From Pseudoselenomonas ruminantium (GTDB taxonomy: Bacteria; Bacillota; Negativicutes; Selenomonadales; Selenomonadaceae), in contig NZ_FRBC01000002.1 in NCBI RefSeq assembly GCF_900142515.1, forward strand, positions 62,001 to 126,000: a DNA stretch of 64,000 nucleotides. The letters are read 5' to 3'. Below the pieces are notes generated by a model. That model did not search any database, was not told where the DNA came from, and worked only from the letters and a program-made list of their open reading frames with translations. Position 1 is the stretch's first letter; each line of letters starts with the position of its first letter. This document shows positions 24,718 through 32,200 of the stretch, in pieces. Made by a program: the position numbers and the translations under genes.

Positions 24718-26090
24718 GGGAAACACCTGCCAATCGAAGTCATGCCATCAATGGTCGCAATGCCTTTGCCATTTTGGAAAGTCATATCAGAAATAAGAAC
24801 CTGACGGATGTAATGCTTTTGGGCCTTACCGCCTAAGAAGGTGAAATAGCTGCTGGCAGAGTGAATCGCCAAGGGTGTGCCTCTATCATCTTTACCAAGA
24901 TAAAGCATCACATGGCCCGGCTTGAAGAGCAGCGCCCCCACAGGAGCCTCTGCTGTTTTTTGATAGCGGGCCGCGGTATCGAGACCGTTCAGGGATACAG
25001 AATGCTTCATCGCCAGTTCCTGCTGGTCGGCATCGCGAGGGAGCAAAATCCCCATGGAACGATAGACATCCTGCACATAGGAGGAGCAGTCAACGCTTTC
25101 CTCCATGCCGCCCCAACCGTAGACATCGTCTAAAAATTTCAGGGACTGACGCACGAAATTGTTGGGCGTGCAGGGAAGATAGCCGGGATTTACCGTGCTA
25201 TCCGCCTTGATGAGAACTGGGGCTTCCGAAAGGTGACCGTTGATTTCCACAGGAATAATGGCCTGATAGGCCCCCTTTCGCATTTTGGGTGATTTCAGCG
25301 GAATGACGCTGCCCATCTGGAAAAGGACATCCCATGTGCCACCCACATGAACTTTTTTCTTATGATCCGTCACCACGAGAAAGTTTTTCGGCGACACATA
25401 TTTTTCCCAGTTTTTCCGCTCTGTAAAGCCAATGGCACCCAGACTTACCCAGCCCTTGTAGTACCGGCCAATGGCAAAAGCAAAGGCACCGTCCTTGCTC
25501 GTATGCAGCACAAGCAACGGTTCGCAAGGGTCAAGAGCCGTGCCCTGCAGGTCATCATAATGCTGAAAGGACTTGTCATCGAAATAATATTGGGTTGTGG
25601 GCAAAAGCCGCATATCGGTGCGCATGGTAACTACGCCGTAGCGGACAGCGGCACTCGCTGGTACAGCATCCAGATTGCAGTTGTCCTGTGCCGCATTGTA
25701 ATCTTCCTGAGAGATCATCATGCCGCCCTTGTCGTAATGCTCGCCGGGTTCTTTTTCCCCACGGAAATCCTGCTGCGCGCTAAGGATCAACTCTTTCACC
25801 TCTGCACCACCAACCGTCTGCGGATAGTTCAGCAAATCCGTCAAACTTGACGTTTTCTCCCGCATCGCCTGATTGACGGAGCTAATCTCCTCCTGTGTCA
25901 AATACAGTGCATCACCGTCCGGATTTCTTGCTGTCCAATAACCATCCGTGGCTCTGTCATCATGAATCGCAATCGAAGCCTGTGATATGCCGCCAACCCC
26001 AAGCAAAGCCAGAAGCACTGCGATTGACACCAAGATAATATTCTTTTCCCAGGTTGTCTTTCGCTTATCTGAAAAAGGATATTGCTGCAT
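24714..26090 (-). CDS. Exported SH3/NlpC-P60 (C40) cell-wall hydrolase
   Basis: I choose ATG 26090 (GGGGG 7 nt upstream) over ATG 26108; this gives 458 residues. An N-terminal membrane or signal segment (IILVSIAVLLALLGVGGISQA) is followed by an SH3-like region (GRYYKGWVSLGAIGF, DVLFQMGSVIPL). The C-terminal C40 domain has catalytic cysteine in ESVDCSSYVQDVYRSMG, histidine in KPGHVMLYLG and a second histidine in LAIHSASSY. Such enzymes cut peptide stems of peptidoglycan. The 4-bp ATGA overlap couples it to the autotransporter, so it may open the wall for the passenger or modify the surface alongside it. Confidence 0.9.
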   Translation of the reverse strand: MQQYPFSDKRKTTWEKNIILVSIAVLLALLGVGGISQASIAIHDDRATDGYWTARNPDGDALYLTQEEISSVNQAMREKTSSLTDLLNYPQTVGGAEVKELILSAQQDFRGEKEPGEHYDKGGMMISQEDYNAAQDNCNLDAVPASAAVRYGVVTMRTDMRLLPTTQYYFDDKSFQHYDDLQGTALDPCEPLLVLHTSKDGAFAFAIGRYYKGWVSLGAIGFTERKNWEKYVSPKNFLVVTDHKKKVHVGGTWDVLFQMGSVIPLKSPKMRKGAYQAIIPVEINGHLSEAPVLIKADSTVNPGYLPCTPNNFVRQSLKFLDDVYGWGGMEESVDCSSYVQDVYRSMGILLPRDADQQELAMKHSVSLNGLDTAARYQKTAEAPVGALLFKPGHVMLYLGKDDRGTPLAIHSASSYFTFLGGKAQKHYIRQVLISDMTFQNGKGIATIDGMTSIGRCFP

Positions 26091-26245
26091 ATGATTTCCC
26101 CCTTCCATCCTGCAATTTTATCCAAAAATAAAAATATTCACGGAATTATATTTCTACATCTGCTCATGGACTTCCTGCTGTATGGTATTTTTCCTATCAT
26201 CTTTGGAAAAAGCTGGTGGCGAATAATAAAAATGGGCAAAGAAAA

Positions 26246-26266
26246 GGCAGGCGGGGTGCGCCTGCC
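26246..26266 (-). terminator. Terminator downstream of toxN
   Basis: An 8-bp stem GGCAGGCG / CGCCTGCC with a 5-nt loop, followed on the minus strand by TTTTCTTT. Confidence 0.75.
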
Positions 26267-26282
26267 GATTTTGCTTATCAGG

Positions 26283-26312
26283 GGCTGTGAGGGAGGTCCG
26301 GGGGGACTTGCG
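26283..26312. repeat. Short direct repeat, left of the toxIN locus
   Basis: GGCTGTGAGGGAGGTCCGGG followed by GGACTTG recurs in the same orientation with few changes at 29164-29197. The two copies bracket the toxin-antitoxin locus with its IStron. Confidence 0.65.
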
Positions 26313-26338
26313 CCTCTCCAGTCTGGGTATATCTACAT

Positions 26339-26695
26339 TCAACAATGACCCTCGTCCCATTTTTTGCATAACTCCTCCAGTGAACCAAAATCATTGCATC
26401 TTTTCGCCAGTGGAGTGTTGTTTCCATTCTGCTGCTTATGGTGATACAGTTGTCCGGCTCTCTTTCTTATCTTATCCTGCATTTGCTTGATGATACGATA
26501 TTCAGCCATCAATAAGTCTTTGTATACCTTGTTTGCAATCGCTGAAAAATCAACATAATGACATTCTTTTTCAGGTGCGGGAAACATGTTGTTCAGATTT
26601 ATAACTGCGTACCGGCCGACCTTCAAAAAATCCATGCTCTCTTTCATCTTTTCGTGCTTTTGCTTGAATGATGACAACGGAGCGAAATAGTCCAT
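26339..26695 (-). CDS. toxN: toxN 3' exon: ToxN/AbiQ-family type III toxin, residues 48-165
   Basis: 118 codons beginning MDYFAPLSSFKQKHEKMKES complete the 47-codon piece at 28825-28965. The joined protein reads LRVNG-MDYFAPLSS across the junction, the strand that carries the active-site PLSS of ToxN/AbiQ endoribonucleases. Downstream GRYAVINLNNMFPAP is the second family signature. The total of 165 residues is close to the usual size of about 170. This half has no ribosome binding site of its own and lies directly against the IStron right end, so it should be translated only from spliced RNA or from DNA that has lost the element. Confidence 0.9.
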   Translation of the reverse strand: MDYFAPLSSFKQKHEKMKESMDFLKVGRYAVINLNNMFPAPEKECHYVDFSAIANKVYKDLLMAEYRIIKQMQDKIRKRAGQLYHHKQQNGNNTPLAKRCNDFGSLEELCKKWDEGHC

Positions 26696-26697
26696 CC

Positions 26698-26985
26698 GCT
26701 ACGATAAATATGTACAAATCTATACAGAATTACACATATCTACGCTGTGATAACCTCTCGGTTTATCTTCCTGATTCATTGCGTCCGATTTTGTCGTTCC
26801 GAAGAACAGGCTACTCTCGTTTGATGTAACGCTCCACAGGCTTAAATTCCCTAGTAGCGATAGGTACATGCTTAAAGTTTCCTCTCGGTGAAATTCTTTA
26901 AGCTGCTTTATGACAGGCTTTGCCTGTCGAAACGCCAATTGGAAGTTTTGCCTTCGGCAAAACCTAAACAACGGCGTTATAGTTT
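26698..26985 (-). ncRNA. Candidate omega (guide) RNA of the IStron TnpB
   Basis: Between the end of tnpB and the element right end lie several hairpins, such as GTTTTGCC-gaa-GGCAAAAC (26945-26964) and GACAGGC-aaa-GCCTGTC (26911-26928) on the minus strand. By analogy with IS605/IS607 systems this RNA ends in a guide copied from the flanking DNA, here beginning GGATGGACTATTTCGC inside toxN. The exact 5' end is not determined. Confidence 0.6.
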
Positions 26986-28136
26986 GCTAAGTTAATGGCA
27001 GCATTCAAATCCCTGTCCAACTTGGCTCCACACACGGGGCAGACGTAGATGCGGTCTGAGAGTTTCAAGTCTGTCTTGATATGACCGCAATGGCTACAAG
27101 TCTTGGAGCTTGCATAGAACCGATTTACCTCTACGACCTTTATGCCATACATTTCAGCCTTATACTTAATCTGTCGCTTAAATTCGTAGAATTTCTGCTT
27201 GGCTATAGCTTCTGCCAGATGTTTGTTCTTCATCATCCCCTTGACATTCAAATCTTCCATGACTATCTGAGATGGCTTGGTTTTCACTATCTCAGCCGTT
27301 GTCTGATGGAGATAATTTGTGCGAATGTCGGTTAGCCGTTTATAAAGAAGCTGGATTCTTCTGTTCTGCCTTTGGAGGTTTCTGCACTCTCGAAGCGGTC
27401 TTTTCCATATCGGACGGTGTTTTTTATCATGGCTCTTGGTATTGGCTTCCAACTTGCGGGATACTTTACGTTGCTCTCGCTTCAGTTTCTTTTCCAAACG
27501 CCTGACTTCGGCAGATTTATTGATGTTCTTGTAGAACCTCGTCCTGCTTGCGTCTTGGTTGGAAACAACAGCCAGTTCCTTCACGCCAAGGTCAATCCCG
27601 AGACTATCGCCTGTCAGTTCAAACTCTTCTTGCTCTACCTCGTAGCCAATAGACAAATACCAATGTTTGCCGTCAAATGAGATATGAGGGTTTGCATACT
27701 TCTTGTTCTTGGCTATTTTCGGCAGTGCCGAAGCAGTTTTTACAATACCAATCTTCTCGCCTTGAAAGCCGTTCTCAGTTCGTTTCAAGCTCTCGTAGTT
27801 GACGTAGAAACTGATTTTGCTTTTTCTGCGGCTCTTGAACTTAGGCTTGCCCGCTATGCCTTTGATATATCTCTGGAGGGCCAATGCCGCATCTTTAACG
27901 CCCTGTTTCATGACATTGCTACCGACTTCTTTCAGCCACGTATGCGTTGTCTTTTTCAGCACATTATTGATGTACTTCCTGACCTCGCCCTCGGTAATAC
28001 GCCGTCCTTCCTTGTATGCCTCTTCATTCGTATCGAGGAAGTAGTTGTATGCCCAACGGGCAGTCCCGGCACTTTTCCAGAATAAAATTTCCTGCTCCTT
28101 AGTCGGCAGAAGCCTTATCTTTATTGCTCTCTGCAT
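26964..28136 (-). CDS. tnpB: TnpB RNA-guided nuclease, intact
   Basis: 390 residues, full length. The three RuvC motifs are present: D182 in LGIDLGVKEL, E294 in IVMEDLNVKGM and DRDLNAAINLA (374-384). The zinc ribbon is C347/C350 and C366/C369. No frameshift or stop is seen, unlike the copy at 20739. TnpB cuts DNA matching its omega RNA next to a transposon-specific motif and so helps the element to be kept or copied. Its ribosome binding site AAAGGTGG is paired in the hairpin at 28147-28185. The gene lies inside the intron in the same orientation as toxN. Confidence 0.95.
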   Translation of the reverse strand: MQRAIKIRLLPTKEQEILFWKSAGTARWAYNYFLDTNEEAYKEGRRITEGEVRKYINNVLKKTTHTWLKEVGSNVMKQGVKDAALALQRYIKGIAGKPKFKSRRKSKISFYVNYESLKRTENGFQGEKIGIVKTASALPKIAKNKKYANPHISFDGKHWYLSIGYEVEQEEFELTGDSLGIDLGVKELAVVSNQDASRTRFYKNINKSAEVRRLEKKLKREQRKVSRKLEANTKSHDKKHRPIWKRPLRECRNLQRQNRRIQLLYKRLTDIRTNYLHQTTAEIVKTKPSQIVMEDLNVKGMMKNKHLAEAIAKQKFYEFKRQIKYKAEMYGIKVVEVNRFYASSKTCSHCGHIKTDLKLSDRIYVCPVCGAKLDRDLNAAINLANYNAVV

Positions 28137-28146
28137 TTTTCATCTC

Positions 28147-28185
28147 ACCACCTTTCTTATGATAAATTATATCATGAAAGGTGGT
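28147..28185 (-). promoter_or_regulatory. Hairpin masking the tnpB ribosome binding site
   Basis: On the minus strand ACCACCTTTC-ATGAT pairs with ATCAT-aa-GAAAGGTGGT just before the tnpB start. The GGTGG ribosome binding site is buried in a stem of about 15 bp with a 2-nt bulge. This would keep TnpB translation low. Confidence 0.65.
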
Positions 28186-28299
28186 ATTGGAGCATTTATA
28201 CTTAGCAATTTAGGGAATTTTCTTGTAAATATGCGATATTCTGTTTTTGATTTGCATATATTTATCTTCTTCACGCTAGAACGCAACTTCTAACGCAGT

Positions 28300-28824
28300 C
28301 TTGCTAGTCCCTTTAGGGATCACCAGCAGACCTCTGACACTTTCATGTCAGCGGAGACTATATCTTCACCCTGCCTTAGCAGGGGCAGTATTTTTCTTCC
28401 ACCTTGCCCTTTCCCATACGAAGTATGGGGTGACAGGCTGCTTGTGGCTTTACTCTCCCTCAAGGAGATAGTCGTTGAGGGTCTCCCATGCTCCGTAGAG
28501 TTTAGGGCTTTCCCTGCTAAACACCCATTGTCAATAGCACTTAGGACATACGTTTTCGGAAGGTCACTACTTTATTCATCCAACACTGATATGTTTTTAT
28601 TTCACCTTATGCCATCCTTACGTTTTTTCTGCTTTCGCACCTTGGGATGTTCCCCAGCTAATCCTTTCGGATTACTGTTTAGGTGTAAGGCTCTTAGGGA
28701 TTAAAAGCATTTAACACTGAGTTTGCACCGATTGCTCGATACAAAGGGTATTCTGTTCGATTAAATCTATACTTCTGTATATATTTATACAGATTTGTTC
28801 AGATTTTTTGTAACAGTTTTGTTA
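28300..28824 (-). ncRNA. Group I self-splicing intron core
   Basis: On the minus strand the diagnostic segments are present in order: TCAACGACTATCTCC (near 28478-28464, the R segment) and GAAGATATAGTCTCC (near 28368-28354, the S segment). Their GACTAT and ATAGTC strands form P7. The peripheral stems CCCATAC-ttc-GTATGGG, CTCCTTGAGGGAG and TGACA-tgaaag-TGTCA lie where P8, P6- and P9-type elements are expected. The same segment sequences occur in phage T4 group I introns. The 5' splice site should lie at or next to 28824-28828 and the 3' splice site at or next to 26698, so the intron spans the whole element. Confidence 0.88.
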
Positions 28825-28965
28825 CCCATTAACCCTAAGCACTATTCCCAGATATTTCCTGGTATTTGCTTGCTCCCTCTTACTGTTATGAAACAGATGA
28901 GGAGCATGAGGGGACAAAAAATCGACATAGGACTCACTTATCTCATAAAACTTAATATTATCCAT
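28825..28965 (-). CDS. toxN: toxN 5' exon: ToxN/AbiQ-family type III toxin, residues 1-47
   Basis: ATG 28965 follows GGAGGAG. The 47 codons read DNIKFYEISESYVDFLSPHA, then SKREQANTRKYLGIVLRVNG, the normal N-terminal half of ToxN/AbiQ toxins. Directly after GGG the frame meets TAA, which is the first codon of the IStron. Without splicing only a harmless 47-residue peptide would be made. It sits just behind the antitoxin terminator, the standard layout toxI - terminator - toxN. Confidence 0.9.
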
Positions 28966-28978
28966 TTTCTCCTCCAAA

Positions 28979-29013
28979 CAGCAGGAGGCGGACTAAAAGC
29001 CCGCCTCCTGCTG
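28979..29013 (-). terminator. Attenuating terminator between toxI and toxN
   Basis: A 13-bp GC-rich stem CAGCAGGAGGCGG with its exact complement, a 9-nt loop, and a short TTT before the toxN ribosome binding site. Type III loci use such a leaky terminator to make antitoxin RNA in excess over toxin mRNA. Confidence 0.8.
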
Positions 29014-29126
29014 TACTCGCACTTAGAGTAGCGAAACACTCGCTGTTAAATCTCTTGAATTGAGCCAAGAGAAGCTCACTCGTAAAATCTCTCAATTAAG
29101 GCTGAGATACACCTCTTCATAATTTA
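29014..29126 (-). ncRNA. toxI: toxI antitoxin RNA with degenerate tandem repeats
   Basis: Between the promoter and the terminator, two imperfect units of about 36 and 43 nt can be aligned. One starts TCTCAGCCTTAATTGAGAGA and the other TCTCTTGGCTCAATTCAAGA. Each is followed by an AGATTTwAC...CGAGTG segment, and a partial third unit follows. ToxI RNAs are tandem pseudoknot repeats cut by and bound to ToxN. The repeat number is low and the units are uneven. Confidence 0.65.
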
Positions 29127-29155
29127 ATTCTAGCATACTATACCTATTTTTTCAA
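29127..29155 (-). promoter_or_regulatory. Promoter of the toxIN locus
   Basis: TTGAAA (29155-29150), exactly 17 nt, then TAGAAT (29132-29127) on the minus strand, close to the sigma-70 consensus. Confidence 0.75.
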
Positions 29156-29163
29156 TACTTGTC

Positions 29164-29197
29164 AGTGGCTGTGAGGGATGTCCGGGGAGGGACTTGG
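29164..29197. repeat. Short direct repeat, right of the toxIN locus
   Basis: GGCTGTGAGGGATGTCCGGG followed by GAGGGACTTGG matches the copy at 26283-26312. Together with a complementary CTCACAGCC just beyond, it also forms a stem that can terminate the tpsA transcript. Confidence 0.65.
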
Positions 29198-29236
29198 CTC
29201 ACAGCCTCTTTTGCTTGTGGGTTGTTATGCGGTTAC

Positions 29237-32200
29237 CTAGTATTGAGTGCCCTGCCTCTCAGCAAGTTTCTGCTGTACAAGATGGTCAAGCTGTGCCTTG
29301 TCCGCCACTGCGTTCTGCGCAATCTGCGTCTCAATCTCCTTAACAGAACGAGTCGATTTGACTACGACATTCTTGTCATAATATTTATTAAACTGATTGA
29401 CGATAGATGTCATTTTATCGGGCTCCTTCGCTTCAGCATATTCCTTCAGGAGGCGTGCCTCTTCCGCAGTATAGCCATGCTCCATAAAGTACTTATCAGG
29501 AAGCAGTTCCGCTTTTAACTCAGAATCACGCTTCTGAAGTTTTTCCACTTGATATTTTAGTGACGTTGACATATCGATGGCAGTAAGCTTCTGTAGCATT
29601 AAAAGGACATCTGCATATTCATCTATTTCTTCTTTTATCCTATTCTTTCTACTCTGCCCCTCTTCACTTTCAAGATATTGGAAGTATTCTTCCAGAGCCG
29701 CTGCGTACTTATCAATAGCCTCCTTTTTGATTTCCTCTACCACCGCTTCACGTTCTGCTTTTGCCTTTGCTTCCCGTGCTGCAATTCTCTCCGCTTTTTG
29801 TGCTGCATCAGGCTCTATCACTTTCCCAATCACGAGGTCACCGCCCACGCCTATAAGGTCCACGTTGCCCTCATAGGCTTCTGCATTCACCACAGCACCA
29901 TTTGCGAGGATACGGATTCCTTCGATGTCGCCCCGTGCCGTGTAGAGATCTATCAAGCGTCCTGCGTTGATGTAGCCCCTATTCATGCCATAGCCATTAT
30001 ACATGCGAATACCATTTTCAGCGCGCAGATACGCATCCATACCTGCTGCTGCCGAAAGCAGGTAGAGCGGCAAATTGCCGTTCTGGTGGACATAAAGGGA
30101 CTTGCCGCTGTTTGCCATAAGCCAGCCGTTGATCATGATCTCCAGGAACTTATCCTTGGCACCGATGTTGCCTGCACCGGAGAAAATGGTAAGGTTCCTG
30201 CCACGAAGCAGCGTGCCGTCAGCAATGGTCACACCCTTGCCTGCGGAAAGGCGAATATCCCCATCGGTGTCGATACCGCCCTTGATGTTCAGGGCAGAAT
30301 CTTGCGTGGCGCTGACATAGACATTATTCTTGCCCGTCAGCTGCACGATGCCGCCGTCCCTTATTTTAAGGGTGACGGGCACCTGCCGCCTGATGGTGAC
30401 GCCGTTCTCGTCCCAGGTGAGGTCGCCAGCTTTGGCACTGGCCAGCAGTTTCATATTGGCCGCCTTGGTAAGGTCAGCATTCTTGATGTAGATTGCCGCC
30501 TCATCATAGCCAATACCGCCATTTCTGGCAATCAGGGTGATATTTTTGCCGATGATATTGGGGTTGTTCACGATGTCAAAGGTGCCTGGCTGGGCGTTGA
30601 CGATGCCATCCTGAATAGCGTAGAGCAGTTCGTTCTTGCTCCAGCCGTAGTTCTCGCTGACGGAAAGATCGCCGTAGTCAATGATGGCTTTCTGTTCATC
30701 GGCTGAGAAGCCCTTGCCTTTGAAGTAGGCATCCTTGACCGCCTGGAGTCTCGCCCGCGCTGCATCCTTTTCTGCATCAGTGGTGGCCGCCTGCATGGCG
30801 GAGATATATTCCTGCTTGGCCTTGACAATGCCCGCATCCTTGGCATAGGCAGCAGCAGCGGATTTGTAGGCCTCAACCCGTGAAGCATTCAGCGTGAGAA
30901 CACCATTATTTTCGGTGGCAGCCAGCTGTTTGAAACGGCCTTCGATGGCCGACAGTTTCCTTTCCTTGGAAGCTTTGGCTGCCGCCGTACGGCTGTCATC
31001 GCTGTCAGCATCGGAAATCATGCCCAGTTCTTTCCAGCGGGCTATCCGTTCCTCTGCCGAGGAGTCGATGGTATCTACGCCGCCATTGGCGTCCACGATG
31101 CTGCCGTTTTTCGCTTCAAGTGTTACATCACCTTCCTTGCTTTCGATTCTGGCCACACGCATATCCCCGGCCTGCTGCTGGATGTTGATATCCTTTTTGG
31201 CCGTGGCGGTAAGGCTGGAGTTCAGACGATTCGAGGAAGTAACAGACGTTCCTGCCTGTACTCGCAGAGAATCCTTGGTGCCGATACCGCCATTTACACT
31301 GGTAAGCGTTATGGCTGGAGCCTCGATAAGCGTCGCCAAATCGACGCGAATAAGTTCTCTCTTTTCATTAAAGACAGCAATATTCTCGTACGGATAAATT
31401 TCGATATTGCCATCAGCGGTAATGTTGATTTTCCCGTTATCCGGCGCATTCGTAATCTTTACCTGACGAATTTTCAGATTCCCTTTATCCGAATCAAAGT
31501 TAATGTTGCCGCCTCTGGCCGTAAGCTGTACTACCGAATCCGTTTCTACCGCCCTATGCTTGATATCAAGGGAATTGCCTGTGGCTTCGAGCCTTCCCGT
31601 AATAAGCCTTGCGCCGTCCAGCGTCTTGATATTGCCCTTGGCTGTAGCAATAATTTCACTCCTATCGGTTTTTCCGCTCTGGAGATTGGCCACATTTTCC
31701 ACATTGTCCCGGAAGTAAAGGTTGCCACCGCTGTCTAGGTTTATCAGGCCATTATTCCTTGCCTGGGCAAAGGTATAGTAGATAGGCTTGGCCGCATTGA
31801 TGGCGGTAATCGTGGTTGTACTGTTCCCCGATGTTTCCGTCCAGCTGTAATCTACGTAACCTTTGGTATGCGCCCAGTTCGTATAATGCATCTCTGAAGC
31901 ATTGACCTTTCCTTTCGTGGTGTTCCCAACAATGTAGGAATTAGCGAAAACATACACACCATCGGGGTTATCCACCAGATTTTGCCAACTCCAATTTCTC
32001 ATAACTACGCCCTGTGCCATCTTGCCACTGATATCGGTGGCGCGTGCTGTGCTGCGGACACTACTGATATCTGAACCAATCTGCTTGATGAGATCATCGG
32101 TAGAGCCAGTTTCCCAAAGTTTGAAGAGGCCAAAGAAGGATGCATATTCTTTTCTGTAATACTTATCCACCACTTTCTGACCGGACGTGCCACCTGTCCA

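Larger units (their letters stand above)
26698..28824 (-). mobile_element. IStron: group I intron plus tnpB transposon inserted in toxN
   Basis: The element is about 2,127 bp and runs from TAACAAAACTGTTAC at its left end to TTTATCGTAGC at its right. From 5' to 3' on the minus strand it holds a group I intron core, an RBS-masking hairpin, an intact tnpB and a structured 3' region. The flanks are AATGGG on the left and GGATGG on the right. Removing the element with a shared GG, as IS607 recombinases use, gives AATGGGATGG and restores the toxN frame. There is no tnpA, so movement would need a recombinase in trans. Known IStrons (first described in Clostridioides difficile) have this order and splice from host transcripts. 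Confidence 0.88.

Noticed and set aside
26339..26695. Read as an independent 118-residue gene
   Set aside because: It lacks a ribosome binding site, begins exactly at the transposon end, and is the missing second part of the ToxN protein started at 28965.
28300..28740. First read as a riboswitch or as a degraded tnpA region of the IStron
   Set aside because: No recombinase sequence is found in any frame, and the ordered TCAACGACTAT and GAAGATATAGTC segments that pair as P7 fit a group I intron better than any riboswitch I know.
29041..29126. CRISPR-like repeats upstream of toxN
   Set aside because: Only two to three uneven units without regular spacers. Position and terminator identify them as toxI repeats.
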